Assembly: GCF_000744815.1 (NCBI RefSeq)
Contig: NZ_JQMQ01000005.1
Span: forward strand, 3,728,055-3,792,054
Reading direction: 5' to 3'
Source: Phaeacidiphilus oryzae TH49
GTDB lineage: Bacteria > Actinomycetota > Actinomycetes > Streptomycetales > Streptomycetaceae
Length of the DNA: 64,000 bases
Part shown: positions 61,765 through 64,000 of the stretch, piece after piece
Numbering within the stretch: the stretch's first letter is position 1
Layout: every line of letters starts with the position of its first letter
Program-made: the position numbers and the translations under genes
The notes under the pieces: model-generated
Databases searched by the model: none
Told to the model about the DNA's origin: nothing
What the model saw: only the letters and a program-made list of their open reading frames with translations

Positions 61765-63981
61765 TCAGTGCCCGTGCTTCTTGCCCCCGCCGTTGCCGAA
61801 TATCCCGCCGAGGATGCCGCCGATGGGGTTGCTCGTCGGGTTGGTCGGCGAGGTGGGCTGCTTGCCCTTCCCGTTCCCGTTCCCCTTGCCCTTGTCCCCG
61901 CCGGTGCCGGGCAGCTTCACGGTGGTGAAGGAGCCGGGCGGGACGCCGTCCAGGGCGCCCTGCATGGCGTCGTTCCAGACCGGTCCGGCGACCGTGCCGC
62001 CGAACGCCTGGGCGTAGTAGGTGCCGCCGATGGTCTGGCCGTTCATCGACTGGTTGGGGCTGGCCGGGTTGCCGACCCAGACCGCGGAGGAGATCTCCGG
62101 GGTGTAGCCGACGAACCAGACGTCGGCGCCGTTGTCCGTGGTACCGGTCTTGCCGGCGCTCTGCCGGTCGGCCAGCGCGGCCGGCTTGCCGGTGCCGTCC
62201 TGGACCACGCCGAGGAGCATGGTGGTGATGGTGTCCGCGGTCTTCTGCGACATCACCTGCTGGCAGTCGGCGGACGGCGGCTTGACGGTCTTGCCGTACG
62301 CGGTGCTCACCGAGTCGATGGCGATCGGGCTGCAGTACAGGCCGTGGGCGTCGAAGGTCGCGTAGACGTTCGCCATCTGCAGCGGCGTGTACGTGTTGGT
62401 GCCGAGCGTCATCGACGGGACGACCTGCATCGAGGTCTTGTCGTCGGCCTGGGTGCCCAGGCCCATCTTGTCCGCCATGTTCTTGACGTTGCAGAGGCCG
62501 GTCTGCGCCTCCAGCGAGGCGAAGTAGGTGTTGACCGACTTGGCCATGCCCTGCTGCATGTTGAACGGGCCGACCAGACTGGTCTCGTCGTTGTGCACCT
62601 GGAGCCCGGAGCCCTCGCCCTCCGGGAAGGTCTTCCCGGAGCAGGTGCTCATGGCCGGCCAGGCCATGGTGTACGGCGAGGCGTAGGACTGGCTGGGGCT
62701 GATGCCGTTCTCCAGCGCGGCGGCGGCGATCACCGGCTTGAAGGTCGAACCGGTCTGGAAGCCGTTGCCGCCGTCCAGCGAGGAGGTCGCGTTGTAGTTG
62801 AGCGTCGTCTGGTGCTGGTTGGCGTCCACCCCGTACGGGCGGCTCTGCGCCATGGCCAGGATCTTGCCGGTGCCCGGCTGGATCATGCTGATGCCGGTGG
62901 CCGCGGTGTCCGAGGCGTAGACGTGCTTGGCGACCGCCTTGGTGGCGGAGGCCTGCGCCTTGGGGTCGAGGGTGGTGCGGATCCGCAGACCGCCCTGGTG
63001 CCAGAGCTTGGCGCGGGCGGCGGCGGTGGCGCCGAAGGCCGGGTCGCTGAGCACGGTCTGCCGGACGTAGTCGCAGAAGAAGCCCTCGCCGGCCGCCGCG
63101 GCGGTGCAGCCGGTGCGCGGCGCCTGGTAGTTGAGCTTGATCGGGGTGGCCTTGGCCTCGGCGGCCTGCTGCGCGGTGATGTCGTGGTAGGTGGCCATGT
63201 CGGTGAGCACCCGGTCCCGGCGCTCCTTGGCCAGGGTGGGGTTGGTCACCGGGTCGTAGCCGGTCGGCGACTGCACCATGCCGGCCAGCAGCGCGGCCTG
63301 CGGGAGGGTCAGCTGGCTCGCGTGGACGGAGAAGTAGCGCTCGGCCGCGGCCTCGACCCCGTACGCCTGCTCACCGAAGAAGGTGATGTTCAGGTAGTTG
63401 GTGAGGATCTGGTCCTTGGTCAGGGTCTCCTCGACCTTGATCGCGTACTTCAGTTCCTTGATCTTGCGGCCTATGGTCTGCTGCTGGGCCTTGAGGACCG
63501 CCTGCTGGTTGTCCCCCGCCTCCTCCACGAAGACGTTCTTCACGTACTGCTGGGTGAGGGTGGAGGCGCCCTGGGAGACGCCGCCGGAGCCCGCGTTCTT
63601 GGTGACCGCGCGCAGCACGCCCTTCAGGTCGATCGCGCCGTGCTGGTAGAAGCGGTTGTCCTCGATGGCGACCAGGGCCTTCTTCATGATCGGCGCTATC
63701 TGGTCGCTCTTCACCACGGTGCGGTCGCGGTCGCCCGAGTAGACCTTGGCGATCAGGCCGCCGTCGGCGTCGTAGATGTAGGACGCCTGGGCGAGCGGGG
63801 GGGCCTTGAAGTCCGCGGGGAGGTTGTTGAAGTCGCCGACGGCGGACTTGGCTCCGATGCCGAGCGAGCCGATGGCGGGCAGGGCGATCCCCGCCGCCAC
63901 GGCGCCCGCGACAACGCTGACGCCGAGCAGGCGGACGCCGAGCGAGACTTTGTGGAGGGGCGTACCGGATCGTCTTGCCAT
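61765..63981 (-). CDS. Bifunctional penicillin-binding protein (class A)
   Basis: A 738-residue cell-wall synthase. One N-terminal helix (residues 18-40) is followed by the GT51 glycosyltransferase domain (VAIEDNRFYQHGAIDLKGVL; SQGASTLTQQYVKN) and the transpeptidase with STFK in GFQTGSTFKPV, SVN in MAKSVNTYF and KTG in SAGKTGTTDNG. The last 50 residues are Gly/Lys/Asn/Pro-rich. No good ribosome site precedes the ATG; a TATCCT (63991-63996 on the plus strand as AGGATA) nine bases before it may be a -10 of a leaderless transcript. Confidence 0.95.
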   Translation of the reverse strand: MARRSGTPLHKVSLGVRLLGVSVVAGAVAAGIALPAIGSLGIGAKSAVGDFNNLPADFKAPPLAQASYIYDADGGLIAKVYSGDRDRTVVKSDQIAPIMKKALVAIEDNRFYQHGAIDLKGVLRAVTKNAGSGGVSQGASTLTQQYVKNVFVEEAGDNQQAVLKAQQQTIGRKIKELKYAIKVEETLTKDQILTNYLNITFFGEQAYGVEAAAERYFSVHASQLTLPQAALLAGMVQSPTGYDPVTNPTLAKERRDRVLTDMATYHDITAQQAAEAKATPIKLNYQAPRTGCTAAAAGEGFFCDYVRQTVLSDPAFGATAAARAKLWHQGGLRIRTTLDPKAQASATKAVAKHVYASDTAATGISMIQPGTGKILAMAQSRPYGVDANQHQTTLNYNATSSLDGGNGFQTGSTFKPVIAAAALENGISPSQSYASPYTMAWPAMSTCSGKTFPEGEGSGLQVHNDETSLVGPFNMQQGMAKSVNTYFASLEAQTGLCNVKNMADKMGLGTQADDKTSMQVVPSMTLGTNTYTPLQMANVYATFDAHGLYCSPIAIDSVSTAYGKTVKPPSADCQQVMSQKTADTITTMLLGVVQDGTGKPAALADRQSAGKTGTTDNGADVWFVGYTPEISSAVWVGNPASPNQSMNGQTIGGTYYAQAFGGTVAGPVWNDAMQGALDGVPPGSFTTVKLPGTGGDKGKGNGNGKGKQPTSPTNPTSNPIGGILGGIFGNGGGKKHGH

Positions 63982-64000
63982 GGGGAGGAGGATACGTGCC

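Overview
The window is high-G+C actinobacterial chromosome from Streptomyces or a close relative in the Streptomycetaceae. Evidence includes a conservon (cvn) operon, frequent GTG starts, ATGA/GTGA start-stop overlaps, a pSAM2-type integrative element, and the conserved blocks tRNA-Ser/SRP RNA/dnaX/ybaB/recR and ask/asd/ECF sigma. No species can be named from sequence alone.

Region by region. 1-1.9 kb: end of a conservon (sensor-kinase tail, roadblock, DUF742, GTPase). 2.1-2.8 kb: peptidase E. 2.8-8.6 kb: an acyl-CoA catabolic operon (crotonase, ADP-forming acyl-CoA synthetase, two acyl-CoA dehydrogenases) followed by a GntR/FCD regulator. Twin TTGGATCCAA palindromes flank the operon promoter. 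8.8-10.7 kb: a 32-residue membrane protein, an ArsR regulator, and a cobalamin riboswitch in front of a HoxN-type Ni/Co permease. 10.9-16.6 kb: an L,D-transpeptidase lipoprotein, a flotillin-like protein with an NfeD-like partner, and an MFS exporter fused to carboxypeptidase-regulatory-like repeats. 16.8-21.9 kb: the divergent MarR regulator, then an ABC transporter and a NarL-type two-component system. 22-27.5 kb: assorted enzymes (old yellow enzyme, Eis-like acetyltransferase, DHFR-like reductase, NmrA-like protein) and a DUF4232 lipoprotein.

28.2-30.9 kb is a decayed 2.6-kb element bounded by an exact 32-bp duplication of the 3' end of tRNA-Ser(GGA). It carries a toxin-antitoxin pair, an SDR with altered catalytic residues, a degenerate histidine phosphatase and an integrase tail. 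31-45.5 kb is core genome: SRP RNA, dnaX, ybaB, recR, DUF5063, lysC, an ASADH-like protein lacking the catalytic cysteine, an ECF sigma factor coupled to a very long single-pass membrane protein, SURF1, an S9 peptidase and a cupin/zinc-ribbon protein. 45.5-57.4 kb is an integration hotspot at tRNA-Pro(CGG). It holds an orphan protein with a TGT-like zinc motif, a dead integrase from an older element, and an apparently complete AICE of about 9.9 kb with XRE-TPR regulator, monooxygenase-like partner, TraB/FtsK, Spd-like membrane proteins, zinc-knuckle peptides, RepSA-type initiator, Xis and Int. 57.5-64 kb returns to core: LysR, metallophosphoesterase, allantoicase, YqeY and a bifunctional penicillin-binding protein.

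Four reading-frame breaks share one direction: each is explained by one missing base in a short C or G run (synthetase, MFS fusion, twice in dnaX). Because dnaX is essential, most are probably sequence errors, although real mutation or programmed frameshifting is not excluded. A fifth one-base break disables the toxin gene in the tRNA-Ser element.
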